From the NCBI RefSeq assembly GCF_002355275.1, contig NZ_CP023449.1, positions 1,218,001 through 1,282,000 of the forward strand: a stretch of 64,000 nucleotides of DNA, in the 5' to 3' direction. The notes beneath the pieces are model-generated. The model saw only the letters and a list, made by a program, of their open reading frames with translations, was not told the DNA's origin and searched no databases. This stretch comes from Rhizorhabdus dicambivorans (GTDB taxonomy: Bacteria; Pseudomonadota; Alphaproteobacteria; Sphingomonadales; Sphingomonadaceae). Made by a program: the position numbers and the translations under genes. This document shows positions 36,813 through 46,372 of the stretch, in pieces; the stretch's first letter is position 1; each line of letters opens with the position of its first letter.

Positions 36813-38605
36813 CCGCGACACTCGATCTCTGGCCGATCGGAAACTGCCAGGTCTCGGCGCTGATCGATCGCGCCGGGCGGATGGTCTGGGCCTGCGTGCC
36901 GCGGGTCGACGGCGATCCGGTCTTCTGCTCTCTGCTCGACGACAACCCGCCTTCGGCAGAGGGCGCGCGCGGCTTCTGGGAAATCGACCTGGAGGATTGT
37001 GTCGAGACCAGCCAGGCCTATCTGCGCAACACCCCGATCCTGGTCACCCGTCATCGCGACGCCGCCGGCAATGCGATCGAGGTGGTCGATTTCTGTCCCC
37101 GCCACTTCCGGCATGGGCGCATGTACCGCCCGGTCGCCTTCGCCCGCATCGTCCGGCCGGTGGAGGGCAGTCCGCGCATCCGGGTACGGCTGCGCCCCGC
37201 CAAGGCATGGGGCGCCGGCGATCCCGAGCGGACGCGGGGGTCCAACCATGTCCGCTACGTGCTCGACGACATGACCCTGCGGCTCAGCACCTCCGCGCCG
37301 ATCGGCTGGATCGAGAGCGAGCGGCTGTTCCGGGTCGAGCGGCCGCTCCATTTCTTCCTGGGGCCCGACGAAAGCTTCGTCGGCGATATCGGCGACACGC
37401 TCGATACGATGCTGGAGCACAGCGCGCACGAATGGCGCCGATGGGTGCGGGCGCTGGCAACGCCGGTCGAATGGCAGGAGGCGGTGATCCGTTCCGCCAT
37501 CACCCTGAAGCTCTGCCAGCATGAGGAAACCGGCGCGATCGTCGCCGCACTCACCACCTCGATCCCCGAACATGCCGGTTCGCAGCGCAACTGGGACTAT
37601 CGCTACTGCTGGATCCGCGACGCCTATTACACGGTGCAGGCGCTGAACCGGCTCGGCGCGCTCGACGTGCTGGAAAGCTATCTCGAATATCTGCGCAACA
37701 TCGTCGACAACGCCAAGGGCGGCCATATCCAGCCGCTCTATGGCGTCGGCGGCGAGGCGACATTGGTCGAGGAGTTCGCCCTCGCGCTCAACGGCTATCG
37801 GGGGATGGGCCCGGTCCGCGTCGGCAATCAGGCCTATGAGCAGATCCAGCACGATGCCTATGGCCAGATCGTCCTCTCCAATGCCCAGGCTTTCTTCGAC
37901 CAGCGGCTCTACCGCATGGCCGGCGAGGAGGATTTCCGCGCGCTGGAGAAGGTCGGTGAGCGTGCCTGGGCGGTCCATGACAAGCCCGATGCCGGGCTGT
38001 GGGAACTGCGCACCAAGAGCCATGTCCATACCTATTCGGCGGCGATGTGCTGGGCGGCGTGCGACCGGCTCGCCAACGCGGGGGAGGCGCTGGGGCTGGC
38101 CGAGCGCGCGGCGTTCTGGCGCGACCGGGCAGAGCGCATCCGCGACCGGATCGAGAGCGCGGCCTGGCGCGAGGAGACCCGGCGCATCTCTGCCACCTTC
38201 GGCGGCGACGATCTCGACGCCAGCCTGATCCAGCTGCTCGACCTGCGCTTCGTCAAGCCGGGCGACGAGCGTTTCCAGGGAACGCTGCGCGCTGTCGAGG
38301 ACGGCTTGCGGCGCGGATCGCACATGTTGCGCTACGCGACCGAGGACGATTTCGGCCTGCCCCATACCGCCTTCAATGTCTGCACCTTCTGGCTGATCGA
38401 GGCATTGTGGCTGACCGGCCGCGCCGATGATGCAAGGGAGCTGTTCGAAGAGATGCTGTCACGCCGGACCCCGGCCGGTCTGTTGTCGGAGGATATCGAT
38501 CCGGCGACGGGCGAGCTGTGGGGCAATTATCCGCAGACCTATTCGCTGGTCGGCCTGATCAACTGCGCGTCGCTGCTCAGCAAGCCGTGGAGTGCGGTGC
38601 GATGA
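36809..38605 (+). CDS. Glycoside hydrolase family 15 protein
   Basis: A 598-residue protein with the N-terminal beta-sandwich (TATLDLWPIGNCQVSALID, then WACVPRVDGDPVFCSLL) and C-terminal alpha/alpha barrel of bacterial GH15 enzymes. The barrel has RNWDYRYCWIRDAYYTV (~260-276), a hallmark of the family, and EDFGLPHTAFNVCTFW. GH15 covers glucoamylase and also trehalase; in the present operon, between the two trehalose synthesis genes, a trehalase or a related glucan hydrolase is plausible. No signal peptide, so probably cytoplasmic. It overlaps both neighbours by four bases. Confidence 0.9.
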   Translation: MTATLDLWPIGNCQVSALIDRAGRMVWACVPRVDGDPVFCSLLDDNPPSAEGARGFWEIDLEDCVETSQAYLRNTPILVTRHRDAAGNAIEVVDFCPRHFRHGRMYRPVAFARIVRPVEGSPRIRVRLRPAKAWGAGDPERTRGSNHVRYVLDDMTLRLSTSAPIGWIESERLFRVERPLHFFLGPDESFVGDIGDTLDTMLEHSAHEWRRWVRALATPVEWQEAVIRSAITLKLCQHEETGAIVAALTTSIPEHAGSQRNWDYRYCWIRDAYYTVQALNRLGALDVLESYLEYLRNIVDNAKGGHIQPLYGVGGEATLVEEFALALNGYRGMGPVRVGNQAYEQIQHDAYGQIVLSNAQAFFDQRLYRMAGEEDFRALEKVGERAWAVHDKPDAGLWELRTKSHVHTYSAAMCWAACDRLANAGEALGLAERAAFWRDRAERIRDRIESAAWREETRRISATFGGDDLDASLIQLLDLRFVKPGDERFQGTLRAVEDGLRRGSHMLRYATEDDFGLPHTAFNVCTFWLIEALWLTGRADDARELFEEMLSRRTPAGLLSEDIDPATGELWGNYPQTYSLVGLINCASLLSKPWSAVR

Positions 38606-39993
38606 GCCGCCTGATCATCATATCCAACCGGGTCCAGCCGCCGACCGGAGAGGGCGGCGGCGGCAACCAGGGCGGCCTCGCGGTGGCGCTGTCGGCGGCG
38701 CTCAGGGAATCGAGCGGCATCTGGTTCGGCTGGTCGGGCGAGACCACCGATCAGTTCACCGGCCATATCAATCTCCAGCGCGCCTTCGGCGTCACCACCG
38801 CGACGATCGACCTGGAGGAGCAGGACGTCGACGAATATTATAACGGCTATGCCAACCGGACGCTGTGGCCGCTGTTCCATTACCGGATGGACCTGGCCGA
38901 GTTCGAAAGCGGCTTCGCGGAGGGCTATGAACGGGTCAACCAGCGCTTCGCCGAAACGCTGGAACCGCTGATCGAGAGCGACGATCTCGTCTGGGTCCAC
39001 GACTATCACATGGTCCCGCTCGGCCAGTATCTGCGCGACCGGGGCATCACCAACCGGATCGGCTTCTTCCTGCACATCCCCTGGCCGCCATACCGGCTGC
39101 TGCTGTCACTGCCCAATCATCGTCAGCTGGTCGAGACGCTGTTCGCCTATGACGTGGTGGGTTTCCAGACGCGGGATTCGCTCGACAGCTTCCGCGACTA
39201 TGTCCGGCAGGAAATGGGCGGCAGCGTCGCGGAGGACGGGCGGATCACGGTCGGGGACCGCTCGATGATGGCGATCCACTGCCCGATCGGCATCGACACC
39301 GCCAATTTCCTGGAGGCGACCCAGTCGACCGCCGCGCGCTACGCCTATTACCGGATGCGTCAGTCGAGCAGCGGGCGGGAGATGATCATCGGCGTGGACC
39401 GGCTCGATTATTCCAAGGGCCTGGAGGAACGCTTCCTCGGCTATGAGCGCCTGCTCCAGCAGCGCGAGGACCTGCATGGGGAGGTGTTCCTGCTCCAGAT
39501 CGCGCCGCCTTCGCGCGGGGACGTGCAGAGCTATCAGGAGATACGCGCGTCGCTGGATGCGCTGTCGGGCCGGATCAACGGCGCCTATGCCGATGTCGAA
39601 TGGGTACCGATCCGCTATGTCAACCGCGGCTATCCGCGCGACCGGCTGGCCGGCATCTATCGCGCCGCCAAGGTCGGCCTCGTCACTCCCCTGCGCGACG
39701 GCATGAACCTCGTCGCCAAGGAATATGTCGCGGCACAGGATCCGGAAGACCCCGGCATACTGATCCTCTCGCAATTCGCGGGCGCCGCCGAGCAGCTTAC
39801 CCAGGCGCTGCTGATCAACCCCTACAGCCCCGAGGACATCGCCGACGCGATCGCGCGGGCGCTGGAAATGCCGCTGGACGAACGCAAGGCCCGCTGGCGC
39901 GCCTGCATGGACAATATCGAGGCCGAGGACGTCCTGTGGTGGAGGAAACGCTTCACCGACGCGCTGGAGGGGGTGGGGCAGTCGGTGGAGTGA
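38602..39993 (+). CDS. otsA: Trehalose-6-phosphate synthase
   Basis: A 463-residue GT20 enzyme joining glucose from a nucleotide sugar to glucose 6-phosphate. Markers: ISNRVQPP and [13 protein letters not shown] at the N terminus, [30 protein letters not shown] (Arg/Lys phosphate contacts) and [14 protein letters not shown] near the C terminus. The start overlaps the GH15 stop. With otsB it completes the OtsAB route. Confidence 0.95.
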   Translation: MSRLIIISNRVQPPTGEGGGGNQGGLAVALSAALRESSGIWFGWSGETTDQFTGHINLQRAFGVTTATIDLEEQDVDEYYNGYANRTLWPLFHYRMDLAEFESGFAEGYERVNQRFAETLEPLIESDDLVWVHDYHMVPLGQYLRDRGITNRIGFFLHIPWPPYRLLLSLPNHRQLVETLFAYDVVGFQTRDSLDSFRDYVRQEMGGSVAEDGRITVGDRSMMAIHCPIGIDTANFLEATQSTAARYAYYRMRQSSSGREMIIGVDRLDYSKGLEERFLGYERLLQQREDLHGEVFLLQIAPPSRGDVQSYQEIRASLDALSGRINGAYADVEWVPIRYVNRGYPRDRLAGIYRAAKVGLVTPLRDGMNLVAKEYVAAQDPEDPGILILSQFAGAAEQLTQALLINPYSPEDIADAIARALEMPLDERKARWRACMDNIEAEDVLWWRKRFTDALEGVGQSVE

Positions 39994-40002
39994 TGCGCCT
40001 GC

Positions 40003-40971
40003 TCAGCGGCGATGCGCGAGACGGCGGAGGGCATCCCACCACCGCCATTTTCCGCCCCGCGCTGCCATTCGCCCCTTCCTGGCGATCGCGATGGCCTGGT
40101 GCACATGGCCATCCTCGATCAGGCGCTCATCGAGCTGCAGCAGCGATTCGAGCCGGGCGGCATCCTTCACATCGTCGAAATTGGCGAGGACCTGGTCCAG
40201 AGCCAGGCTGTAGACGACGCCGCCGGTCAGGGTGATCCTCGCCTCGGGAAAAAAGGCACGCACCGCGCCGAGGATGTTCGCGCTGTCGGCGGCTTCGGAC
40301 GGGTCGGCGGCGATAAAAGCGTCGAGATCGGGCCGCAGGACGCGACCGTCCAGCGATCGGGTGGGGTTGCCGGGGTCGCGCATCAGCTGACCGGACAGCG
40401 ACGCCCGGATGTCCGACGCGATATCGAGTTCCGCGTCGGTCCATTGGAAGCGCGTGGCGCCGACGAACTCGTCCATCGCGAAGCAGCCGCCTGGCTTCAG
40501 ATTGCGATAGCTCCACGCCACGGCGGCGTGGGCATCGAACATGTGGTGGAGCGAGCTGTTCCAGTAGACGAGGTCGAAGCCGTCGGGGAACGCACGCTCG
40601 AACGCATTCGCGCAATGGAAGTCGATCCGGTCGAACACACCGTGCCGGCGAGCGAGCCTCTTGCTGGCGCGAAGGCGGTCCTCGCTGATCTCGAAAAGGT
40701 CGAAATGCTGGACGATGCCGTCGCTGAGCAGCGCGATTTCCTTCGCCGCCACGCCGCTGCCGACCGAAATGGCGCGCGGGAATCCGCCCTTGGGGGCCTC
40801 GGCCTCGATCAGCCTGTGAAACCCCGCGGACTGGCCGTCGATCGCCTCTCCGCACACCAGCCGGTTGACATGCCGGACGATGGCGGGATGCATCCACCAA
40901 TGCGGGCGACCCTTCGGCGCCTCCATCTGCGACCAATGTTCGGCGGCCCTGATCAGCCTGTCGTCCATCAT
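40003..40971 (-). CDS. Class I SAM-dependent methyltransferase
   Basis: A 322-residue protein with a class I methyltransferase core: ISVGSGVAAKEIALL (SAM loop, ~89-103), LFEISEDRLRASKRLA (acidic end of strand 2), DLVYWNSSLHHMFD and LKPGGCFAMDEFVG. The extra C-terminal ~100 residues are basic and not recognised. The substrate is unknown. It converges on otsA with a 9-base gap and is separated by 43 bases from the comM remnant. Confidence 0.75.
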   Translation of the reverse strand: MMDDRLIRAAEHWSQMEAPKGRPHWWMHPAIVRHVNRLVCGEAIDGQSAGFHRLIEAEAPKGGFPRAISVGSGVAAKEIALLSDGIVQHFDLFEISEDRLRASKRLARRHGVFDRIDFHCANAFERAFPDGFDLVYWNSSLHHMFDAHAAVAWSYRNLKPGGCFAMDEFVGATRFQWTDAELDIASDIRASLSGQLMRDPGNPTRSLDGRVLRPDLDAFIAADPSEAADSANILGAVRAFFPEARITLTGGVVYSLALDQVLANFDDVKDAARLESLLQLDERLIEDGHVHQAIAIARKGRMAARGGKWRWWDALRRLAHRR

Positions 40972-41014
40972 GCCTTGCCCAATCCCATTCGGATGCCGGC
41001 GGAAACGGCCGGAG

Positions 41015-41890
41015 CTAGTTGACCGGCGCCCGCCGCCGATAGCTCAGCGCTTCGGCGACATGGACACGTCCTACGCTCTCCGCGCCCGCCAGATCGGCGA
41101 TCGTGCGGCTCACCCGCAATACCCGGTGATAGCCTCGTGCGGACAGCCGCATCGCCTCTGCCGCCTGGGCGAGCAGCTTGCGTCCCGCCTCGTCCGGGGT
41201 GGCGGCGGCGTCGAGAACGTCGCCGTCCGCCTCGGCATTGGTGCGCACGCCCTTGCCCTCATAGCGCGCGGTCTGGATGGCGCGCGCCGCCGCTACCCGC
41301 GCGGCGACTTCGGCCGATCCCTCGGCGGGTGGAGGCAGGACGAGGTCGGCGGCGCTGACGCTGGCGACCTCGACATGAAGGTCGATGCGGTCGAGCAGCG
41401 GGCCGGAGAGTTTTGCCTGATAATCGGCGGCGCACCGCGGCGCGCGCGAGCAGGCGAGGGCGGGATCGTCCATATGGCCGCAGCGGCACGGGTTCATGGC
41501 GGCGACCAGCTGGACCCGCGCGGGGAAGGTGACATGGGCGTTGGCGCGGGCGACTGAGACCTTGCCGGTCTCCAGCGGCTGGCGCAGCGAATCGAGCACC
41601 GCGCGCTGGAACTCGGGCAGCTCGTCGAGGAACAGCACGCCGAGATGGGCTAGGCTGACCTCGCCGGGGCGCACCTTCAATCCGCCGCCGACCAGCGCCG
41701 CCATCGATGCCGAATGGTGCGGGCTGCGGAACGGCCGGGCGCGGATCAGCCGGCCGTCCTGCAGCTCGCCCGCGACCGAGGCGACCATCGACACCTCCAG
41801 CGCCTCGGCCGGGGTCAGTTCGGGCAGGATGCCCGGCAGGCAGGCCGCCATCAGCGATTTGCCGGCGCCCGGCGGGCCGCTCATCAGCAT
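41015..41890 (-). pseudogene. comM: comM (YifB-type Mg-chelatase-like AAA+ ATPase), C-terminal part cut by element insertion
   Basis: The 291 codons cover the Walker A motif (MSGPPGAGKSLMA) to the C terminus (AEALSYRRRAPVN), with FLDELPEFQR, the Cys-rich NPCRCGHMDDP and LLDRIDLHVEV. Full ComM proteins are about 500 residues; the first ~200 are missing. The codons before the first ATG still read G-Y-N, close to the family's G-H-N, and then homology stops in A/T-rich DNA that leads into the integrase gene. The gene has thus been split within a few bases of 41,890-41,905. ComM is a branch-migration helicase used in natural transformation. The lost N-terminal half is not found in the window. Confidence 0.88.
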
Positions 41891-41910
41891 ATTGTAACCA
41901 TTTAAATTTA
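41886..41910. other. Left attachment junction of the integrated element (in comM)
   Basis: The change from comM coding sequence to unrelated A/T-rich DNA happens here, 40-60 bases before the serine integrase start. The exact core cannot be fixed without the right end or an empty site. The preserved G-Y-N codons suggest that part of the crossover sequence resembles comM. Confidence 0.6.
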
Positions 41911-41946
41911 ATATAGAGTCGCCGTCTTAGATGGGGAAAAAATGCG

Positions 41947-43620
41947 GTGCCGAAGGCCTACTCCTATATTCGGATGTCATCCCCCGAGCAGCTAAAAGGC
42001 GACTCCGTGCGTCGTCAGCAGACGGCCACGGATAGGTATGTGGCTGAAGCCGGGCTGACACTCACTGACATTATCAGTGATCATGGCGTATCGGCCTTCC
42101 GGGGTAAGAACTCCGAGTTCGGCGCCCTTGCTCAATTCCTGCACCTTGCCGAGCGTGGAGAGATCGAGGAGGGTAGTTACCTAATAGTAGAATCCCTCGA
42201 CCGTCTGACGCGACAAAACGTCTTCGATGCGATCGCACTGCTCAGTCGGATCATCGATTATGGTATCAACGTTGTTACCCTGATCGACCGCAGGGTTTAT
42301 TCCAAAGAATCGCTGGCGACGAGCCAATCAGACCTATTGATCGCCGCCATCACTATGATGCGAGGGCATGAGGAATCCCTCATGAAATCGGTTAGGCTTG
42401 CCGCTGCATGGAGCAACAAGCGTGAGAAGGCCCGCAACGGGAAGCTGACCCGGCACAAATTGCCGACCTGGCTCAAATTCACGGATGACGGCACCGCTAT
42501 CATTGCAGTTGCTCACCGGGCCGCTATCATTCGGGAGATATTCGAATTGTCCCGTGACGGCTGGGGCACATACTCCATCGCTCGCTTGCTCAATGAACGT
42601 GGTGAAGTAACATGGGGGTCAGCAGCTTTTTGGGGCGATTCCTTCGTAAAGAAGCTGCTTGGTAACCGAGCCGTCCTCGGCGAATACCAGCCCCAAAGGC
42701 TCGTAACGCAAGGGCATCGAAAAATCCGCATACCTGACGGGGATCCTATCAAGGGATATTACCCCGCCGTGATTGACGAACTTTTGTTCGATGACGCGTC
42801 GAAGGCCGCAGCTCGCCGACGCGTGGCCGGGAGAGGTCGTAAGGGAAAGTCTCATACGAACATTTTTTCTGGCCTGCTAAAATGCGACGCCTGCCAGAGC
42901 GGCATGCGGTTCATCGATAAGGGACAGCCGCCAAAGGGAGGGCAATATCTCAGATGTGGGATGTCGTTGAGCGGCGGTAAATGTCGTGCTCCCGGCATTC
43001 GCTACCACTCCGCGGAGGAGCTGCTCCTCAATGTTATCCGGAATGTGAACGTCCGCACCTTAGTCAACGGAGACGAGTGGGAGCAGGAGGCCAGAGACGC
43101 CCGCCAAAAGCGTCTAAACCTCGAAAAGGAGGTGGTCGCTCATACCGACCAGATAGGCCGCATTGTTTCGGCGATTGCGAATGTCCCTGACTCGGGTGAG
43201 CTTCAGATTAAACTTCGCGAGCTGACTGCTTCCAGACAATCCCTCCTTGACGAAATTGAGGGTGTCGATGCTGCGCTGGCTGATCTGGGCGAGGGACATG
43301 ATATACCTGTCCAAGCTTTGCTCCTACGGTTGAACGGCGGTTCTTTGAACGATCTTGAGGTCGTTAAGAACCGCAAGAAGCTGTCCGCCGAGCTTCAGCG
43401 CGTCATTCGATCGATCCACCTGGCGGTCGAGATCGAAGAGCCATGGGAAGCTAAAGACGATGCCGTGACCGAACGGCGCAGCGGGCTGAGGGGACGCATT
43501 TTTTACAGGAGCGGGGCATGGCAAACGTTCGACTCGTTGAATGGGCAGGACGTCTACGCCATCGACGGCACCCAGCAGACGTTAATGCGCCGTCGCTATG
43601 CCATCGATCAGCTAGAGTGA
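41947..43620 (+). CDS. Large serine recombinase (integrase)
   Basis: A 557-residue recombinase starting with GTG at 41,947, with GGGGAAAAAA upstream. The N-terminal resolvase domain has YSYIRMSSPEQ (catalytic Ser at 11 or 12) and the following GDSVRRQQ, VESLDRLTRQN and an arginine-containing catalytic region. The middle is the recombinase DNA-binding domain (GTYSIARLLNERGEVTWG), followed by a zinc ribbon with CDACQSG and RCGMSLSGGKC (~313-345) and a C-terminal coiled coil. Such proteins integrate phages and elements at defined sites. Placement immediately beside the broken comM gene makes it the enzyme that inserted the element. The DNA polymerase gene follows after seven bases. Confidence 0.92.
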   Translation: MPKAYSYIRMSSPEQLKGDSVRRQQTATDRYVAEAGLTLTDIISDHGVSAFRGKNSEFGALAQFLHLAERGEIEEGSYLIVESLDRLTRQNVFDAIALLSRIIDYGINVVTLIDRRVYSKESLATSQSDLLIAAITMMRGHEESLMKSVRLAAAWSNKREKARNGKLTRHKLPTWLKFTDDGTAIIAVAHRAAIIREIFELSRDGWGTYSIARLLNERGEVTWGSAAFWGDSFVKKLLGNRAVLGEYQPQRLVTQGHRKIRIPDGDPIKGYYPAVIDELLFDDASKAAARRRVAGRGRKGKSHTNIFSGLLKCDACQSGMRFIDKGQPPKGGQYLRCGMSLSGGKCRAPGIRYHSAEELLLNVIRNVNVRTLVNGDEWEQEARDARQKRLNLEKEVVAHTDQIGRIVSAIANVPDSGELQIKLRELTASRQSLLDEIEGVDAALADLGEGHDIPVQALLLRLNGGSLNDLEVVKNRKKLSAELQRVIRSIHLAVEIEEPWEAKDDAVTERRSGLRGRIFYRSGAWQTFDSLNGQDVYAIDGTQQTLMRRRYAIDQLE

Positions 43621-43627
43621 TCCGTCC

Positions 43628-46309
43628 ATGAGGGTGAATATAGATAAAATAGCCGCCCCGTGGTCTGCTGAGATAGTCCTCCGATCCCATGATATGGACC
43701 TCAGTAAAAGTAGCATATGGGTGGAGAGACAAAACTTTTACGGAGATCGTTTCTCTACTGACCGTGAGGTTTTTCTTGTCGTCGGCTTCGACACCGAGTT
43801 CAAAACGCCCGACCATGCCCTATCCCGTGCCGAACTGACTGAGGGGATGGGGAAGAATAACATCCTATCGTATCAGGTCTACTGCAAATTGTATGACCCG
43901 AACCAGCCGGGTGCCGATGAGTGGGGTGGTGTCTGTTATCCGGAGCCGGGAGAACGCCTCAGCTTGCCCGACGTCCTGACTTTCGCTTTCTGGAAGGGTA
44001 TCCAGCAAGGAGCACTCCAGCAGATACCGAGTAGGATCTACCTCGTAGGGCATTTCACCCGAGCGGATGTGCCCGCCTTCTCCGATTTCAAATCGATGAC
44101 GCAGATGATGCAATGCGTCCGCAATACCTTCCTCAACATCAACGATCACATTGCCGTGACGTACGGCGCCGACGCTGACGCTGACGATTCCGTGGAGCTT
44201 CAGGTGTTCCTTCGGGATACCATGCTGCTCACTCCAGCAACCTCGAAGAGCCTGAGAGCGCTAGGTGAGCTTGTCGGCCAAGAGAAGATTGCTCTCGATC
44301 CCGATCCGAAGCGAGACAAGTGGTACAAGCAGAACATGGACGTGCTGCTTGCCGAGCGACCGGAGCTGTTCGATCGCTACGCCCTGAATGATGCCGTGAT
44401 ATGCGTCCGCTACCTCGATCAACTCATTGAGCAATGCCGGGAGTTGCTCGGCAAGCCCAAGATACCGGCGACCCTCACGTCGATCGGCATGGACCTACTG
44501 CTACAGACTTGGAGGAAGGAGATGGACCTTGATCCGTTAGCGGTGCTCGGGAAGGAAAAGGTCTACGACACCTATTACAGCAAGCGCCTCGGCCGCTACG
44601 TGAAGAAGCCACGGGAGGTCGATCTGGATGAGGTCCATTGGCATATCCCACTAGCCACGGAATGCTATCACGGTGGCCGGAATGAGCAGTTCTGGTTCGG
44701 TCCCGGCTTTGAGGATGACTGGACAGACTACGATCTTTCGAGCGCTTACCCTTCGGCCATGGCCTTGCTGCGTGAGCCCGCTTGGCGGGAAACTCGAACA
44801 TCGACCAAGCTAGACGACTACGCCCCCGACGTGCTCGGGATAGCCAATGTGGATTTTGAGTTCCCCGCATCGGTTCGCTTTCCGACCCTTCCGGTCCGTT
44901 CCGACAATGGCCTGATCTTCCCGCGCAAGGGCCGAAGCTATTGCGCTTCCCCGGAGATCGCCCTTGCTCTGCGGCTCGGCGCCAAGATCAAAATCCGCCA
45001 TGGTGTTGTGATTCCCTATGCGTCGGACACGCTGATCTTCGGTGAATTCATCAAGAAGTGCATCAGCAAGCGGAAGTCGTACCCGAAGGGTACGCTGCGC
45101 GAGCAGTTCTGGAAGGAGCTGACCAACTCCAGCTACGGGAAGACCGCCCAGGGCCTCCGGGAGAAGCGTGTCTTCGACCTGCGTGACCCCGAGCGGAACA
45201 AGCCGCTCCCGCCGAGCAAGATCACCAATCCATTCTTTGCCGCCTTCATCACCTCCTTCGTCCGAGGAGTGCTCGGTGAGATCATCAACGGGCTGCCGGA
45301 CAGCGTGTGCGTGTTCAGCTGCACGACCGATGGCTTCCTGTCGAACGCGAAGCCGGACGAAATTGCCGCCGCGACGAGCGGCTCGCTCTGCAATCTGTTC
45401 AGCAACAGTCGTCGAACGCTCACCGGAAATCCTGACGTGCTGGAGATCAAGCATCGTATCCGCCGCCCGCTGGGCTGGCGCACGAGAGGACAAGCGACTT
45501 TGTTGCCTGGCGATGGTGATCATCCGCCTATCGTGCTCGCGAAGGGCGGTATCTACCTGCCTGAGCACTTTGAGGATGTGGAGGAGCAGAACCAGCGCAT
45601 CGTCGAGCTATTCCTGAACCGAACACCAGACGACGTGATCGACCTCAACATTATGACCGGGGTAAGGGACATCATCACCTTCGACGCGGACCTTGTGGAG
45701 AAGAAGGTCACCAAGCGCCTGAGCATGGAGTTCGATTGGAAGCGGCGGCCGTATGCCGCCCGGCAAGCTGCGGCCCCTCAACATGTCGCCTTCTCGACGG
45801 ACCCGTGGGAGAGCTTTGCCGAATTCCAGTTAATGCGAACCTACTGGACCGACTTCGGAATCAAGTCTCCTCGCTGCCTGAAATCGATCGAGGATTTCCG
45901 ATCGTTCGCTCGCTACGTGCTGTCGCAATCGGCGTTGAAGAAGGAGGATGCCAGATACCTAAGCAAGAAGCGTCCCGACATAAACCGCCTGCGCCAATCT
46001 CTGTCCTCGGCTTGGCGACATTCGGAAGCTGGCTTTGTTTGGCAGCAGGATGGTCTAAGCAATGGTGATTTTGCCGCGATCCTATCGGATGCCGGAATCC
46101 CCTGCACACGCGCTGATGTGGAAAATGGGGCGCGGAAGCCCTTCGTCCCGAAACGGGTGCCGCCTACACCTGACGTTTATAAAGCGATAAGTGCCCTAGC
46201 CGCTCGCTTCCCGGATTTAATATTCGAGCAGCTGGTCGCATTATCCGACAGCAAGATCGATTTAATTTCTGCGATCGATCGCCCTTGCCAGTTTATTGAT
46301 AGAATATAA
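43628..46309 (+). CDS. Family-B DNA polymerase, probable primer-independent (pipolin piPolB type)
   Basis: An 893-residue polymerase with all family-B landmarks. Exonuclease motifs: FDTEF (D55, E57), GHFTRAD (~141-147), YALND (Y251, D255). Polymerase motifs: A, DYDLSSAYPSAM (~367-378); B, KELTNSSYG (~496-504); C, CTTDGF (~565-570), with Thr replacing the first Asp of DTD; and a K-G-G-I-Y stretch (~639-643) in the KxY position. Length and integration beside an integrase match the piPolBs of pipolins, which can start DNA synthesis without a primer; a protein-primed PolB is the alternative. It follows the integrase gene by seven bases, and an HUH replication gene follows. Base use is unlike the chromosomal genes to the left. 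Confidence 0.82.
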   Translation: MRVNIDKIAAPWSAEIVLRSHDMDLSKSSIWVERQNFYGDRFSTDREVFLVVGFDTEFKTPDHALSRAELTEGMGKNNILSYQVYCKLYDPNQPGADEWGGVCYPEPGERLSLPDVLTFAFWKGIQQGALQQIPSRIYLVGHFTRADVPAFSDFKSMTQMMQCVRNTFLNINDHIAVTYGADADADDSVELQVFLRDTMLLTPATSKSLRALGELVGQEKIALDPDPKRDKWYKQNMDVLLAERPELFDRYALNDAVICVRYLDQLIEQCRELLGKPKIPATLTSIGMDLLLQTWRKEMDLDPLAVLGKEKVYDTYYSKRLGRYVKKPREVDLDEVHWHIPLATECYHGGRNEQFWFGPGFEDDWTDYDLSSAYPSAMALLREPAWRETRTSTKLDDYAPDVLGIANVDFEFPASVRFPTLPVRSDNGLIFPRKGRSYCASPEIALALRLGAKIKIRHGVVIPYASDTLIFGEFIKKCISKRKSYPKGTLREQFWKELTNSSYGKTAQGLREKRVFDLRDPERNKPLPPSKITNPFFAAFITSFVRGVLGEIINGLPDSVCVFSCTTDGFLSNAKPDEIAAATSGSLCNLFSNSRRTLTGNPDVLEIKHRIRRPLGWRTRGQATLLPGDGDHPPIVLAKGGIYLPEHFEDVEEQNQRIVELFLNRTPDDVIDLNIMTGVRDIITFDADLVEKKVTKRLSMEFDWKRRPYAARQAAAPQHVAFSTDPWESFAEFQLMRTYWTDFGIKSPRCLKSIEDFRSFARYVLSQSALKKEDARYLSKKRPDINRLRQSLSSAWRHSEAGFVWQQDGLSNGDFAAILSDAGIPCTRADVENGARKPFVPKRVPPTPDVYKAISALAARFPDLIFEQLVALSDSKIDLISAIDRPCQFIDRI

Positions 46310-46331
46310 CAATCGCGTGCAATTTTCTTAT

Positions 46332-46357
46332 AAATACCTCATGTTTATCGGGTATTT
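46332..46357. other. Small inverted repeat before the rep gene, possible nick-site hairpin
   Basis: Perfect 7-base arms AAATACC / GGTATTT enclose a 12-base A/T-rich loop, 15 bases before the HUH gene start. Rolling-circle initiators often nick in such hairpins near their own gene. It might instead be regulatory. Confidence 0.3.
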
Positions 46358-46372
46358 ACGGGGAAGTGATCG

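Noticed and set aside
41886-41910. tRNA gene as attachment site of the element
   Set aside because: No tRNA-like cloverleaf is seen at the junction; the interrupted sequence is comM.
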